A stretch of 64,000 nt of DNA from Trichococcus pasteurii (GTDB lineage Bacteria > Bacillota > Bacilli > Lactobacillales > Aerococcaceae), in NCBI RefSeq assembly GCF_900112935.1, contig NZ_FONM01000001.1, positions 292,045 to 356,044 on the forward strand, given 5' to 3'. Made by a program: the position numbers and the translations under genes. The notes beneath the pieces were generated by a model that had not been told where the DNA came from, made no database searches, and saw only the letters and a program-made list of their open reading frames with translations. Each line of letters starts with the position of its first letter. Position 1 is the stretch's first letter. This document shows positions 34,801-42,830 of this stretch, piece by piece.

Positions 34801-34852
34801 AAATAACGTCCAAGCGACCAGTGTAACGCTGCTGGCCGCTTGGACGTTATTT
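34801..34852. terminator. Rho-independent terminator
   Basis: Long stem AAATAACGTCCAAGCG / CGCTTGGACGTTATTT with an imperfect loop, after the SDR gene and repeats. Confidence 0.75.
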
Positions 34853-34893
34853 ATCGTGCTTCATCGAGAAGCCAGCAGACTACGGCCTCCCGT

Positions 34894-34922
34894 TTGGTGC
34901 CTAAGCGTTTTCTTGGTAAAAT
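34894..34922 (+). promoter_or_regulatory. Promoter of the epimerase-like gene
   Basis: TTGGTG (34894-34899), 17-bp spacer, TAAAAT (34917-34922) with an upstream TGG. Transcription would start near 34929, consistent with the chosen start codon at 35013. Confidence 0.5.
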
Positions 34923-35012
34923 AGATACAAACGGGTGGTGGAACAAAATCAGCTGAAAAAGCCGCTGCCTTATCCCGGATTAGAAAGCGTGCCGGTGAAG
35001 AGAGGGGTTTTG

Positions 35013-36122
35013 ATGATGAAAATCGACAGAATTGAAATTGGGGAAGTGGCCATCCCGCTGCGGACGCCATTCAAAACAGCGTCGCGCACGGTTGATGCCG
35101 TGAATAACATCCTGATCCGCATCGTGACGGACAGCGGTACTGCAGGCTATGGGGAGGCACCACCGACAGCCTTGATCACCGGCGAAACAAAGGCTTCCAT
35201 CCGCGAGGCCATCATGCAATATATCGCTCCGAGCATCATCGGGATGGAAATTTTCGACCTGGATACCATCATGCAAAGGCTGCATGCCAGCATCGTCAAC
35301 AACACATCGGCTAAAGCTGCCGTTGACATGGCTGTCTACGACTTATATGCCAAAACGCTCGGCCAACCTTTGTACAAAGTACTGGGCGGAGCGAAACGGA
35401 AAATCGAGACTGCCTACACCATCAGCGACAATCCCATCGATGAGATGCTGCGCGACAGTATGCAGGCCGTTCAGGACGGCTTCAGCATCCTGAATGTGAA
35501 TGTCGGTAAGCAAAGGCTCAAAGATGTGGATAGTTTGCTGGCTATCCGCAAGGCCGTCGGACCGGGCATCCGCATCCGGGTCGAGGCAAATCAAGGCTGG
35601 AGTCCCCAGGATGCGGTCCGCATCATCAGTCTGCTGGAGGATAAGGGCATGCAGACCGAGCTGGTGGAACAGCCGGTGAGGGCGCACGATCTGGCCGGCC
35701 TGAAATTTGTGAAGCAACATGTCCAAACACCGATAGTGGCCGACGAGAGTATTTTTTCCATGAAGGATGCCCTCCATATAATCCAGACACAATCAGCCGA
35801 CCTCATCAACATCAAACTGATGAAAACCGGAGGCATTCACGAGGCCCTCAAAATCTGCACCGTGGCGGAAACCTACGGGGTGGATTGTATGATCGGTTGC
35901 ATGCTGGAAAGCAAGATTTCGGTCAGTGCAGCGGCCCATCTGGCAGCCGCTAAAAACTGCATCACGATGGTCGACCTCATTGGGCCGTCGTTCTACAAAA
36001 TCGAATCCTATGAGGGCGGTCCGCTGTTCACCGGAGGCACAATCAAGCTGGGGGATGCGAACGGCATCGGCATCAGTGCCTTTCCGAAGGCCCATTTCAA
36101 AAAGCTTGGAGTCATAAAATAA
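35013..36122 (+). CDS. Enolase-superfamily protein, dipeptide-epimerase-like with altered active site
   Basis: 369 residues. The fold and most motifs are those of L-Ala-D/L-Glu epimerase: N-terminal IEIGEVAIPLRTPFKTA, metal ligands Glu219 (VEQP) and Asp244 (VADES), Lys268 (INIKLMKTGG). Key positions differ. The KxK base motif at the end of strand 2 reads N161-V-N163 (LNVNVGK). The first metal ligand, normally Asp, is Glu191 (RVEANQGW). The DxD substrate motif reads D321-L-I323. Without the lysine on one face it should not racemise by the usual two-base mechanism. It may have a new reaction or be inactive. Start at 35013 with GAGAGGGG upstream. Confidence 0.75.
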   Translation: MMKIDRIEIGEVAIPLRTPFKTASRTVDAVNNILIRIVTDSGTAGYGEAPPTALITGETKASIREAIMQYIAPSIIGMEIFDLDTIMQRLHASIVNNTSAKAAVDMAVYDLYAKTLGQPLYKVLGGAKRKIETAYTISDNPIDEMLRDSMQAVQDGFSILNVNVGKQRLKDVDSLLAIRKAVGPGIRIRVEANQGWSPQDAVRIISLLEDKGMQTELVEQPVRAHDLAGLKFVKQHVQTPIVADESIFSMKDALHIIQTQSADLINIKLMKTGGIHEALKICTVAETYGVDCMIGCMLESKISVSAAAHLAAAKNCITMVDLIGPSFYKIESYEGGPLFTGGTIKLGDANGIGISAFPKAHFKKLGVIK

Positions 36123-36158
36123 AAGATTTTTCCAGAGCGGTCAAGGAAGGGGATTTCC

Positions 36159-36266
36159 ATGAAGTTGAGGGAGTTCTATGTGAAGCGAGCCATCGGTTTT
36201 GTCATTGTTATGCTTCTTGTACTGATTATTTTATTGGTAAATAAATATCTGCTGCATCTTTTCTGA
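36159..36266 (+). CDS. Putative 35-residue single-span membrane peptide
   Basis: A short frame with a good site (AAGGAAGGGG) before its ATG. It encodes KLREFYVKRA, a basic head, and then one hydrophobic helix ending in NKYLLHLF. It follows the epimerase-like gene by 36 nt and precedes a strong terminator, so it is probably the last gene of that unit. The function is unknown. Confidence 0.5.
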   Translation: MKLREFYVKRAIGFVIVMLLVLIILLVNKYLLHLF

Positions 36267-36274
36267 CAAATACA

Positions 36275-36316
36275 AAACCCCTTCCGGAAATAAAAATTAT
36301 TCCGGAAGGGGTTTTT
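36275..36316. terminator. Bidirectional terminator
   Basis: Perfect stem AAAACCCCTTCCGGAA / TTCCGGAAGGGGTTTT, between the small membrane peptide and the converging dapA. Confidence 0.9.
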
Positions 36317-36324
36317 GGGTTGTT

Positions 36325-37212
36325 CTAGATCAAACCAACTTTTTTCATGGCTGCGGCCAAACGGTCGATGACTGCTTGATCGGCATCCGTCAAAGGCAGA
36401 CGCATCGGTCCGACATTGAAGCCCAACAATTGCATTCCTGCTTTGACTGGAATCGGATTCGGCTCCACGAACAGGCAGTCGATCAGTTCTTTGTACTCGG
36501 CCTGCATTGCTGCAGCTTTTTTGATGTCGCCATCTAGCCAAGCGTGGGTCATTTCGGCTGTCGCTTTCGGTGCGATATTGGCAAGGACGGAGATGACGCC
36601 TTTTGCGCCCAAGCTCATCAGCGGGATGATCGTGTCATCGTTACCCGAGTAGATGTCCAAACGATCGCCCAAAAGACGCAGGTTGTCCACTGCCTGGCCG
36701 AAGTTGCCGGTAGCATCCTTCAACGAAACGATGTTGTCGATTTTCGCCAACTCCACCAAAGATTCTGGGGTAATATTCTGACCGGTACGGCCAGGCACAT
36801 TGTAAAGGACGATCGGCACTTTCACGCTGTTGGCGATAGCTTTGTAATGTTCAATCAAGCCTTTTTGCGATGTTTTGTTGTAGTAAGGGGTGACGCTGAG
36901 GATTGCATCCACACCCGTTGCTTCGACAGCGCGCGTCAATCCGACGCCGTGGCGCGTATCGTTGCTTCCGGCACCGCCGATGACGGGTACGCGGCCATTG
37001 ACTTTTTCGACAGTGAAGCGGATCAGATCCAGCTGTTCCTCATCCGTCAGCGTGGAAGCCTCTCCGGTTGTTCCTGCGATAATGATCGAGTCGGTTCCGT
37101 TCGCAATCTGGAACTCGATCAGTTCTTCCAATACCTCGTAGTTGATTTCTTGGTTCTCCGTGTCTTTAAACGGCGTAACAATAGCGACGCCTGAGCCTTC
37201 AAAAATAGCCAT
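36325..37212 (-). CDS. dapA: 4-hydroxy-tetrahydrodipicolinate synthase
   Basis: 295 residues. It condenses pyruvate with aspartate semialdehyde, the first committed step of lysine and diaminopimelate synthesis. The TIM-barrel motifs are complete: GTTGEASTL (pyruvate carboxylate binding), the catalytic Tyr in LYNVPGRTG, the Schiff-base Lys in VSLKDATG, and GAKGVISVLANI. The gene stands alone behind a lysine riboswitch, so its expression falls when lysine is abundant. Confidence 0.95.
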   Translation of the reverse strand: MAIFEGSGVAIVTPFKDTENQEINYEVLEELIEFQIANGTDSIIIAGTTGEASTLTDEEQLDLIRFTVEKVNGRVPVIGGAGSNDTRHGVGLTRAVEATGVDAILSVTPYYNKTSQKGLIEHYKAIANSVKVPIVLYNVPGRTGQNITPESLVELAKIDNIVSLKDATGNFGQAVDNLRLLGDRLDIYSGNDDTIIPLMSLGAKGVISVLANIAPKATAEMTHAWLDGDIKKAAAMQAEYKELIDCLFVEPNPIPVKAGMQLLGFNVGPMRLPLTDADQAVIDRLAAAMKKVGLI

Positions 37213-37251
37213 GCTTATCTTCCTCCTGAATTCTGTGTTTTATTTATGAAT

Positions 37252-37500
37252 AGACAAAAAACGACTATGAGCAAATGGTCTCATAGTCGTTCAAAACAGG
37301 CTGCTTAAGCTGAAACATTGCATCCAGATAGTGAATTCCACCAATTTGCCCCAACGTGAGAAGCTCACCGAACAAAGCTGGGCGGCTTTGTCCGACAGTG
37401 CCAGATTTATTCAACCTTGGCCCCAATACAGAGTATTTCGGCAGCAACACCTTTCAGGGAACCCCTTACTGATTGTTAACCGCGACCTCTTCATCACATC
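37252..37500 (-). promoter_or_regulatory. Lysine riboswitch (L box) with terminator, upstream of dapA
   Basis: Reading the minus strand from about 37495, conserved L-box blocks appear in order: AGAGGTCGCGG, CAGTAAGGGG, CTGAAAGGTGTTGC, GCCGAAAT, TTGAATAAAT and GGCACTGTC. An intrinsic terminator follows (AACGACTATGAG / CTCATAGTCGTT plus T run, 37256-37292), 44 nt before the dapA start. Lysine binding should favour the terminator. A TTGACA -35 candidate lies at 37545-37550. The remaining gap to 37789 shows no gene I would defend. Confidence 0.9.
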
Positions 37501-37789
37501 GAATCGTATTTTGTTAACTCCACACTATCAAATACAAATCAGTCTGTCAATCATATTCTGAGTGGATGCTGAGAAAATGCTTTGAAAAAAATGGCAAAAA
37601 AGACACATTCGGTGACAGTGCATCCGGATGCTCCGGGAAAGCATATGCGCCAGCAATGTGATAAAATCAGGTTGAGGGAACGCTTTCGAAGGAAGTCCAG
37701 AAAGGGATTCCGGGATGTTTTGTTGCAGGCCATCCGCGCAGAGTTTGTCTCCAGCGCACCGGCAAGGATTTGAGAGGACGTGAAAACTT

Positions 37790-38170
37790 ATGAAGATTGA
37801 ACATGTTGCAGTGTGGGTGGACGATTTGGAGCTGATGCGCGATTTTTATGTTCGTTTTTTTGACGGAAAGGCCAATAAATTATACCGGAACCCTGAAAAA
37901 GACTTCCAATCTTACTTTATTACTTTCCGTGAAGGGGCCCGTTTGGAACTTATGAAAAGGATGGACGTCAATGAACGCTATCCCCTTGATATGCTGGGCT
38001 GGGCGCATCTGGCCATTTCGGTCGGAAACAAGCAGAACGTAGATTATTTCACGGACAGACTCATCAAAGCGGGATACACGTGCAAAAGCCAACCGCGCGT
38101 GACGGGGGATGGCTACTATGAGAGCATGTTTCTCGACCCGGAAAAAAACGTCATCGAAATCACGATCTGA
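37790..38170 (+). CDS. VOC-family (glyoxalase/bleomycin-resistance fold) protein
   Basis: 126 residues. Paired beta-alpha-beta-beta-beta modules start at KIEHVAVWVDDLELMRDFY and WAHLAISVGNKQNVDYF. Metal ligands of the fold are apparent (His5, Glu near 53, His near 73, Glu124 in NVIEI). This family includes lactoylglutathione lyase-like enzymes and resistance proteins; the actual reaction cannot be assigned. It is followed by a DUF1345 gene and a persulfide dioxygenase in the same direction. Confidence 0.8.
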   Translation: MKIEHVAVWVDDLELMRDFYVRFFDGKANKLYRNPEKDFQSYFITFREGARLELMKRMDVNERYPLDMLGWAHLAISVGNKQNVDYFTDRLIKAGYTCKSQPRVTGDGYYESMFLDPEKNVIEITI

Positions 38171-38205
38171 AAGGATAGTCAGGCCGAAAAAGCAGGGGGA
38201 TAGCC

Positions 38206-38868
38206 ATGAAGAAAAGAAGCCATCTATTTGCCGATCAAACGAAAGCCGGAAGGGATATGCGCAAAAAGAGGACGCGCTTTCTGATTGCCGGAGCGATCGG
38301 TACGGGCATCGGGCTGGCAGCCGGCTTCCTGTTGCGTTGGGAATTGGCCCCTTTGATCGGTTGGGACAGTGCTGCAATCATTTTATTGTATTTGCTGTGG
38401 AAGGATTTTCATCCGCATGATGGGACGGAAACGGAGCGGATTGCGCAAGAAGAGGACATCCAATACTCGACGATCGATTTTTTTGTCCTGTTGGCATGCC
38501 TGATCAGCATCGGGGCTGTCGCATTGATGTTGACCACCCAAGAACGCAGTTTCGAGACTATCGGGTTTGGCCTGTTCAGCATAGTGCTCTCTTGGACGAC
38601 GGTGCATGGCCTCTATATGTTACGGTATGCGGAACTTTATTATCGCGATGTGAACGGCGGCGTCATCTTTGAAGGTACCGAAAAGCCTAATTTTTGGGAT
38701 TTCGCTTATTTGGCGTTTACGATCGGGATGACTTATCAGGTCTCCGACACGACCTTCACGACGCCGGAATTCCGGAAGGCCGCGCTTGGCCATGCGCTGT
38801 TGTCCTTCATTTTCGGGACAGCCATCATCGCCACGACCATCAACTTTGTCGCAAGCCTGAGCAGATGA
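38206..38868 (+). CDS. DUF1345 membrane protein
   Basis: 220 residues with about five hydrophobic spans. The conserved DUF1345 blocks are present: LLYLLWKDF, LSWTTVHGLYMLRYAELYY, FWDFAYLAFTIGMTYQVSDT. Function unknown in any organism I know of. AGGGGGATAGCC precedes the ATG. It lies between the VOC gene and the persulfide dioxygenase and may be co-transcribed with them. Confidence 0.85.
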   Translation: MKKRSHLFADQTKAGRDMRKKRTRFLIAGAIGTGIGLAAGFLLRWELAPLIGWDSAAIILLYLLWKDFHPHDGTETERIAQEEDIQYSTIDFFVLLACLISIGAVALMLTTQERSFETIGFGLFSIVLSWTTVHGLYMLRYAELYYRDVNGGVIFEGTEKPNFWDFAYLAFTIGMTYQVSDTTFTTPEFRKAALGHALLSFIFGTAIIATTINFVASLSR

Positions 38869-38910
38869 ATCATATTGAATTTTCGCCAGTGTAAAAGGGG
38901 GAGTTTATGC

Positions 38911-40275
38911 ATGTTTTTTAAATCATTTTTCAATCCGCAAGTAGCGCAATTTTCCTATTTGGTGGGTTGTCAAAAAACCGGGGAAGCCATCATTATCGAT
39001 CCCCTGCGTGCGTTGGATGATTATATCAAGGCAGCCGAAGACGAAGGATTGGTCATAACTGCAGCTACGGAAACGCATATCCATGCTGATTATGCATCCG
39101 GCCTGCGGGAAACCGGGAGCCGACTAGGGGCCAAACTTTATGTATCTGATATGGGCGGGGATGACTGGCGCTACCAGGATCTGCCTGAAGGAAGTGTACT
39201 GCTGCAGGATGGGGACATCATTTCCGTAGGGAAGGTCAAACTGGAGGTGCTGCATACGCCAGGGCATACGCCCGAGAGTGTGTCCTTCTTGTTGACGGAC
39301 ATCGGCGGCGGTTCGGACATTCCGATGGGACTGTTCACCGGCGATTTTATCTTTGTGGGGGACGTCGGCCGGCCTGACTTGCTGGAAGAGGCTGCGCACA
39401 TGCAAGGGACCACTGAAATCGGAGCAAAAGCGATGTTCCGTTCCCTGCAGAAAATGGCTGACTATCCGGACCATCTGCAGATCTGGCCGGGTCACGGTGC
39501 CGGCAGCGCCTGCGGGAAGTCGTTGGGGGCCGTTCCGATGACCACTTTGGGCTACGAAAAACACAACAACTGGGCTTTCCAATATGACGAAGAAACGAGC
39601 TTCATCGAGGCGTTGACTCAGGATCAGCCTGAGCCGCCTACCTATTTTGCCCGGATGAAGAAAATCAACAAACTGGACAGCGACGCCTATATGCCTTATC
39701 CGGTTTTCCCGCTGCAGCAAGCCGGCCCGAATGACAGGGTGATCGATCTGCGCGTGAAAGAAATGTATCAGGCCGGACACATCGAAAGAACGCTGAATTT
39801 TCCGCTGAACAAAAAGTTTTTGACTTACGCTGGATGGTTCCTGGATTACGAAGGGCAAGTGACCCTCATTGGAACCAAAGAAGATGCTCAATCGGCAGCC
39901 CGCCAACTGCAGCTGATCGGGTTCGACCAAGTCAGAGGCTATCTGGATGCCGGGCAAATCGCGGATGATAAGATGACCGAAACGATCACCGCAGCCGCCT
40001 TCATCGCATTGCGCCAAGAAAAGGACCTGCAGATATTGGATGTGCGTTCGAAGAGCGAATGGGATGAGGGGCATCTGTCTGATGCCAAACGCGTGATCCT
40101 CGGAAAGCTCTTGGAGGACCCGTTGCCGTTCAAAAGGGATGAACCCTTGTACGTCCATTGCCAATCCGGTGTCCGCTCTTCAGTTGCCATCGGAGCATTG
40201 GAAGAGAGGGGATTCAAAAAGATCGTCAATATCCTGGGAGGGTACACTGCGATCGAAAACAGCCTCAATGGATAG
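38911..40275 (+). CDS. MBL-fold persulfide dioxygenase with rhodanese domains (CstB-like)
   Basis: 454 residues. Residues 1-250 form a metallo-beta-lactamase domain of the ETHE1/CstB class, with THIHADYASG as the metal motif, HTPGHTPES and GDFIF following. Two rhodanese domains come after it; the last has the active cysteine in HCQSGVRSS. Such proteins oxidise low-molecular-weight persulfides to sulfite/thiosulfate and protect against sulfide stress. The start at 38911 has GGGGGAG 7 nt upstream; the frame is open further upstream without a site. No CsoR-like repressor gene is adjacent. Confidence 0.85.
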   Translation: MFFKSFFNPQVAQFSYLVGCQKTGEAIIIDPLRALDDYIKAAEDEGLVITAATETHIHADYASGLRETGSRLGAKLYVSDMGGDDWRYQDLPEGSVLLQDGDIISVGKVKLEVLHTPGHTPESVSFLLTDIGGGSDIPMGLFTGDFIFVGDVGRPDLLEEAAHMQGTTEIGAKAMFRSLQKMADYPDHLQIWPGHGAGSACGKSLGAVPMTTLGYEKHNNWAFQYDEETSFIEALTQDQPEPPTYFARMKKINKLDSDAYMPYPVFPLQQAGPNDRVIDLRVKEMYQAGHIERTLNFPLNKKFLTYAGWFLDYEGQVTLIGTKEDAQSAARQLQLIGFDQVRGYLDAGQIADDKMTETITAAAFIALRQEKDLQILDVRSKSEWDEGHLSDAKRVILGKLLEDPLPFKRDEPLYVHCQSGVRSSVAIGALEERGFKKIVNILGGYTAIENSLNG

Positions 40276-40323
40276 ACACAAATGCGCGAGGACCTGCAAA
40301 AAGGTAATCAGCACAACAAAATG

Positions 40324-40370
40324 AGCCGGAAGGAAGAGCTGCAAAAGGCCCTTCCTTCCGGCTGCTTTTT
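40324..40370 (+). terminator. Rho-independent terminator
   Basis: Stem AGCCGGAAGGAAG / CTTCCTTCCGGCT, T run to 40370; closes the persulfide dioxygenase unit. Confidence 0.85.
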
Positions 40371-40429
40371 GATTTAAATCGTTTCTATCAAGACGCGGGG
40401 AATAAATAGCCAGAATCCCTGTACGATGG

Positions 40430-40454
40430 TATACTACTAAATGTCGCATTTAGT
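40430..40454 (+). promoter_or_regulatory. helD promoter -10 with overlapping palindromic operator
   Basis: Extended -10 TGG-TATACT at 40430-40435 is followed at once by the palindrome ACTAAATG-TCG-CATTTAGT (40436-40454), which would cover the transcription start. Outer arms CTACTAAATG and CATTTAGT-GA-AGTAG extend the symmetry. A dedicated repressor is likely; none is encoded next to it. Confidence 0.5.
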
Positions 40455-40505
40455 GAAGTAGACCGAATAGTCCATGAGTTTTTTTAAGAAAGAGGTGTCG
40501 GTTGG

Positions 40506-42749
40506 TTGCATAAAGATCTAACGAAAGAACAGGAACGTGTCCATCGCGTCATTCAAGTCATCAACAAGGAAAGAACGCGATTGGCCGAGCAAGTAGAAGA
40601 AAAGAGTGAAAAGCAAAGACAGCAATTAAAGGAATCCAAAGAGATCAAAATCAGCCAAGGGTCCTCAGAAAGCGTCTGGGAATCATCGGCGGAACTGCGG
40701 GCTTTCGAGCAGGAGCTGATGATCCGCAACAACGAACTGCAGAACAGCGCCGAGCGTGTCGCAGTATTGGAAAAAATGCAGGATGAGCCTTACTTCGGCC
40801 GTATCGATTATCACGATGATTACGGCAATGAAACGATCTATATCGGAATCGGATCTTTGTTCGAGAAAGATGAGAACCTGATCGTTGACTGGCGGTCGCC
40901 GATTGCATCGCTTTATTATGAAGGCAGCAAAGGCGAAAAAGTGAAGCTGATGATAGCAGATCAACCGATGTCATACGGCGTAGACCTGAAGCGGCAATTT
41001 CTGATCAGACATGCGGAAATCGTCCGCATGATGGACACGGATAATGTCATGGGCGATCCGTATTTGCTGGAAGTTTTGGAGGGACCTTCATCCTATCAGA
41101 TGGGCACGGTCGTATCCACCTTGCAGAAAGAACAGAACCAGATCGTCAGGGAAACAAAAGCAGCCGTTACGCTGATAGAAGGGGTTGCCGGATCAGGAAA
41201 AACGGTTGTGCTGATGCAGAAAATCGCGTACTTGCTGTACGCTTTCCGGGACCAATTGCAATCGGAAGAAGTCGTCCTTTTTTCCCCGAATAAAATATTC
41301 CAGGAATACGTGTCCCAGGTGTTGCCTGCACTGGGTGAATTGAACGTTGGGAACACGACCTTCAGTGAATTCATGGAGCGGAAGGTGACTGGTTTTTCTT
41401 TGCGCGCCGATCAAGAGGACAATTTGGCGAAGGTTACGGTACTGAAGGGCAGTCTGGCATTTTATGAAGCGTTGCAGAAATACGGAACGCTTCTGAAGAA
41501 ACGCTACCTGAAATTCTCGGATATCCGTTTCCGCGATGACATCATCCTTTCGCAAAAGGAGATCGAGTCGGCCTTCTACAGCATCGATAGCCAAGGTTCG
41601 TTGGCCAGCAAGTTGGACATTCTCCAAAGACACTTGCTGCAGCGCGTGGAACGCATCCAACAATCGCAAAAAGGCAAGCCATGGGTCGAAAAAGAAATGA
41701 TCGCCATGTCCGACCTGGATCTGTACCGGTACGAAAAAGAGACCCACAATCAAAAAGCGATGGAAGAGGCCATGACAGCGGATATCCTGGAGGACGCTTT
41801 CGAACCGATCGTCGCGAGGATCGAAGCGTTGGCCTTCATCCGCTATAAGAATCAATACATCCATTTCCTGCGGGCTGTCCCTAAACTGCTCTCGTTGGAT
41901 GCTTTCGGCTTGGATGAGGATGAATGGCGCGCCCACATCGCAGTGGTTGCGGAACATATGGCCGATAAGAGTGTGCTGCTGGAAGATCTGGATGCCTATT
42001 ACAGTCTGCGCTTGTTGCTGAAGGGACCATCCAGCGATATGAAATACCAATACATTTGTCTGGATGAGGTGCAGGATTTTTCACCTTTCCAACTGCAGAT
42101 GCTGCAGCATGCCTACCCGAGCGCACGCTTCATCCTGAGCGGAGACCTGAATCAGAATATCCTGAACAGACGCCTTTCCTTTGATGATCTCCGGACCATC
42201 TTTTCCGAAAGCACGTTCCGTTCCTATCGTTTGCTGACAAGCTACCGGTCAACGAATGAAATCGTCCGTTTCTCGGAAAGCTTCATCGAAGGCGAAAAAC
42301 CGGAAGGTACCTACATCCGCTCCGGCAAGAAACCGGAAGTGCTGCTGACTGACGATGGCAGGCTCGATATGGGCTACATCAGGCAGAAGGTGGAGGCGAG
42401 TGTCGCGGCCGGCATGCGCGTGGCTTTCATCAGCCGCAATGCGGAAGACGCAGAGCGCATCAGCCAAGACCTGACTCTAGTCGGCATTGACTACAAACTG
42501 GTGCAGCAGGATACCGACAACAGCCATCACCCGGTATTGATCATGCCGGCCCGTTTGGCAAAAGGTCTGGAATTTGATGTCGTTTTTGCGATTTGCCATT
42601 ATCCGGCCAAAGCTGCCAAGAACGAACTGCAGATCCTCTATACAATCTGCACCCGGGCGATGCACGAACTCTATCTGACCGTATCCGAACAGGAAGCTGG
42701 TCTGTTGCAGCGCGTTGATCCGGATTATTATGACGTAAGAAAAATGTGA
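40506..42749 (+). CDS. helD: RNA polymerase recycling motor HelD (UvrD/Rep-like helicase)
   Basis: 747 residues. HelD releases stalled RNA polymerase from DNA using ATP. The N-terminal coiled coil (residues 1-85, rich in Glu/Lys/Arg) is the finger that enters the polymerase channel. Then come Walker A EGVAGSGKT (about 225), motif II CLDEVQDFSP, LTSYRST and the C-terminal AKGLEFDVV motif. TTG start with GAGGTG upstream. Monocistronic between a palindromic operator and a strong terminator. Confidence 0.9.
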   Translation: MHKDLTKEQERVHRVIQVINKERTRLAEQVEEKSEKQRQQLKESKEIKISQGSSESVWESSAELRAFEQELMIRNNELQNSAERVAVLEKMQDEPYFGRIDYHDDYGNETIYIGIGSLFEKDENLIVDWRSPIASLYYEGSKGEKVKLMIADQPMSYGVDLKRQFLIRHAEIVRMMDTDNVMGDPYLLEVLEGPSSYQMGTVVSTLQKEQNQIVRETKAAVTLIEGVAGSGKTVVLMQKIAYLLYAFRDQLQSEEVVLFSPNKIFQEYVSQVLPALGELNVGNTTFSEFMERKVTGFSLRADQEDNLAKVTVLKGSLAFYEALQKYGTLLKKRYLKFSDIRFRDDIILSQKEIESAFYSIDSQGSLASKLDILQRHLLQRVERIQQSQKGKPWVEKEMIAMSDLDLYRYEKETHNQKAMEEAMTADILEDAFEPIVARIEALAFIRYKNQYIHFLRAVPKLLSLDAFGLDEDEWRAHIAVVAEHMADKSVLLEDLDAYYSLRLLLKGPSSDMKYQYICLDEVQDFSPFQLQMLQHAYPSARFILSGDLNQNILNRRLSFDDLRTIFSESTFRSYRLLTSYRSTNEIVRFSESFIEGEKPEGTYIRSGKKPEVLLTDDGRLDMGYIRQKVEASVAAGMRVAFISRNAEDAERISQDLTLVGIDYKLVQQDTDNSHHPVLIMPARLAKGLEFDVVFAICHYPAKAAKNELQILYTICTRAMHELYLTVSEQEAGLLQRVDPDYYDVRKM

Positions 42750-42761
42750 AACCTGAATGAG

Positions 42762-42817
42762 AACAGCCCCGGCGGAATCTGCAGTCCATAAGCAGATTCC
42801 GCCGGGGCTGTTTTTTG
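42762..42817. terminator. Strong bidirectional terminator
   Basis: Perfect long stem AACAGCCCCGGCGGAATCTG and its complement around an 8-9 nt loop, T run after; between converging helD and nucleotidase genes. Confidence 0.95.
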
Positions 42818-42830
42818 TTGGGGTGGGGAG

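Noticed and set aside
37582..37773. 63-codon plus-strand frame between the riboswitch and the VOC gene
   Set aside because: Basic, low-information sequence with a weak site and no family; cannot be supported.
39124..40164. Long minus-strand open frame opposite the persulfide dioxygenase
   Set aside because: Opposite a gene with clear domain motifs; composition typical of an antisense shadow.
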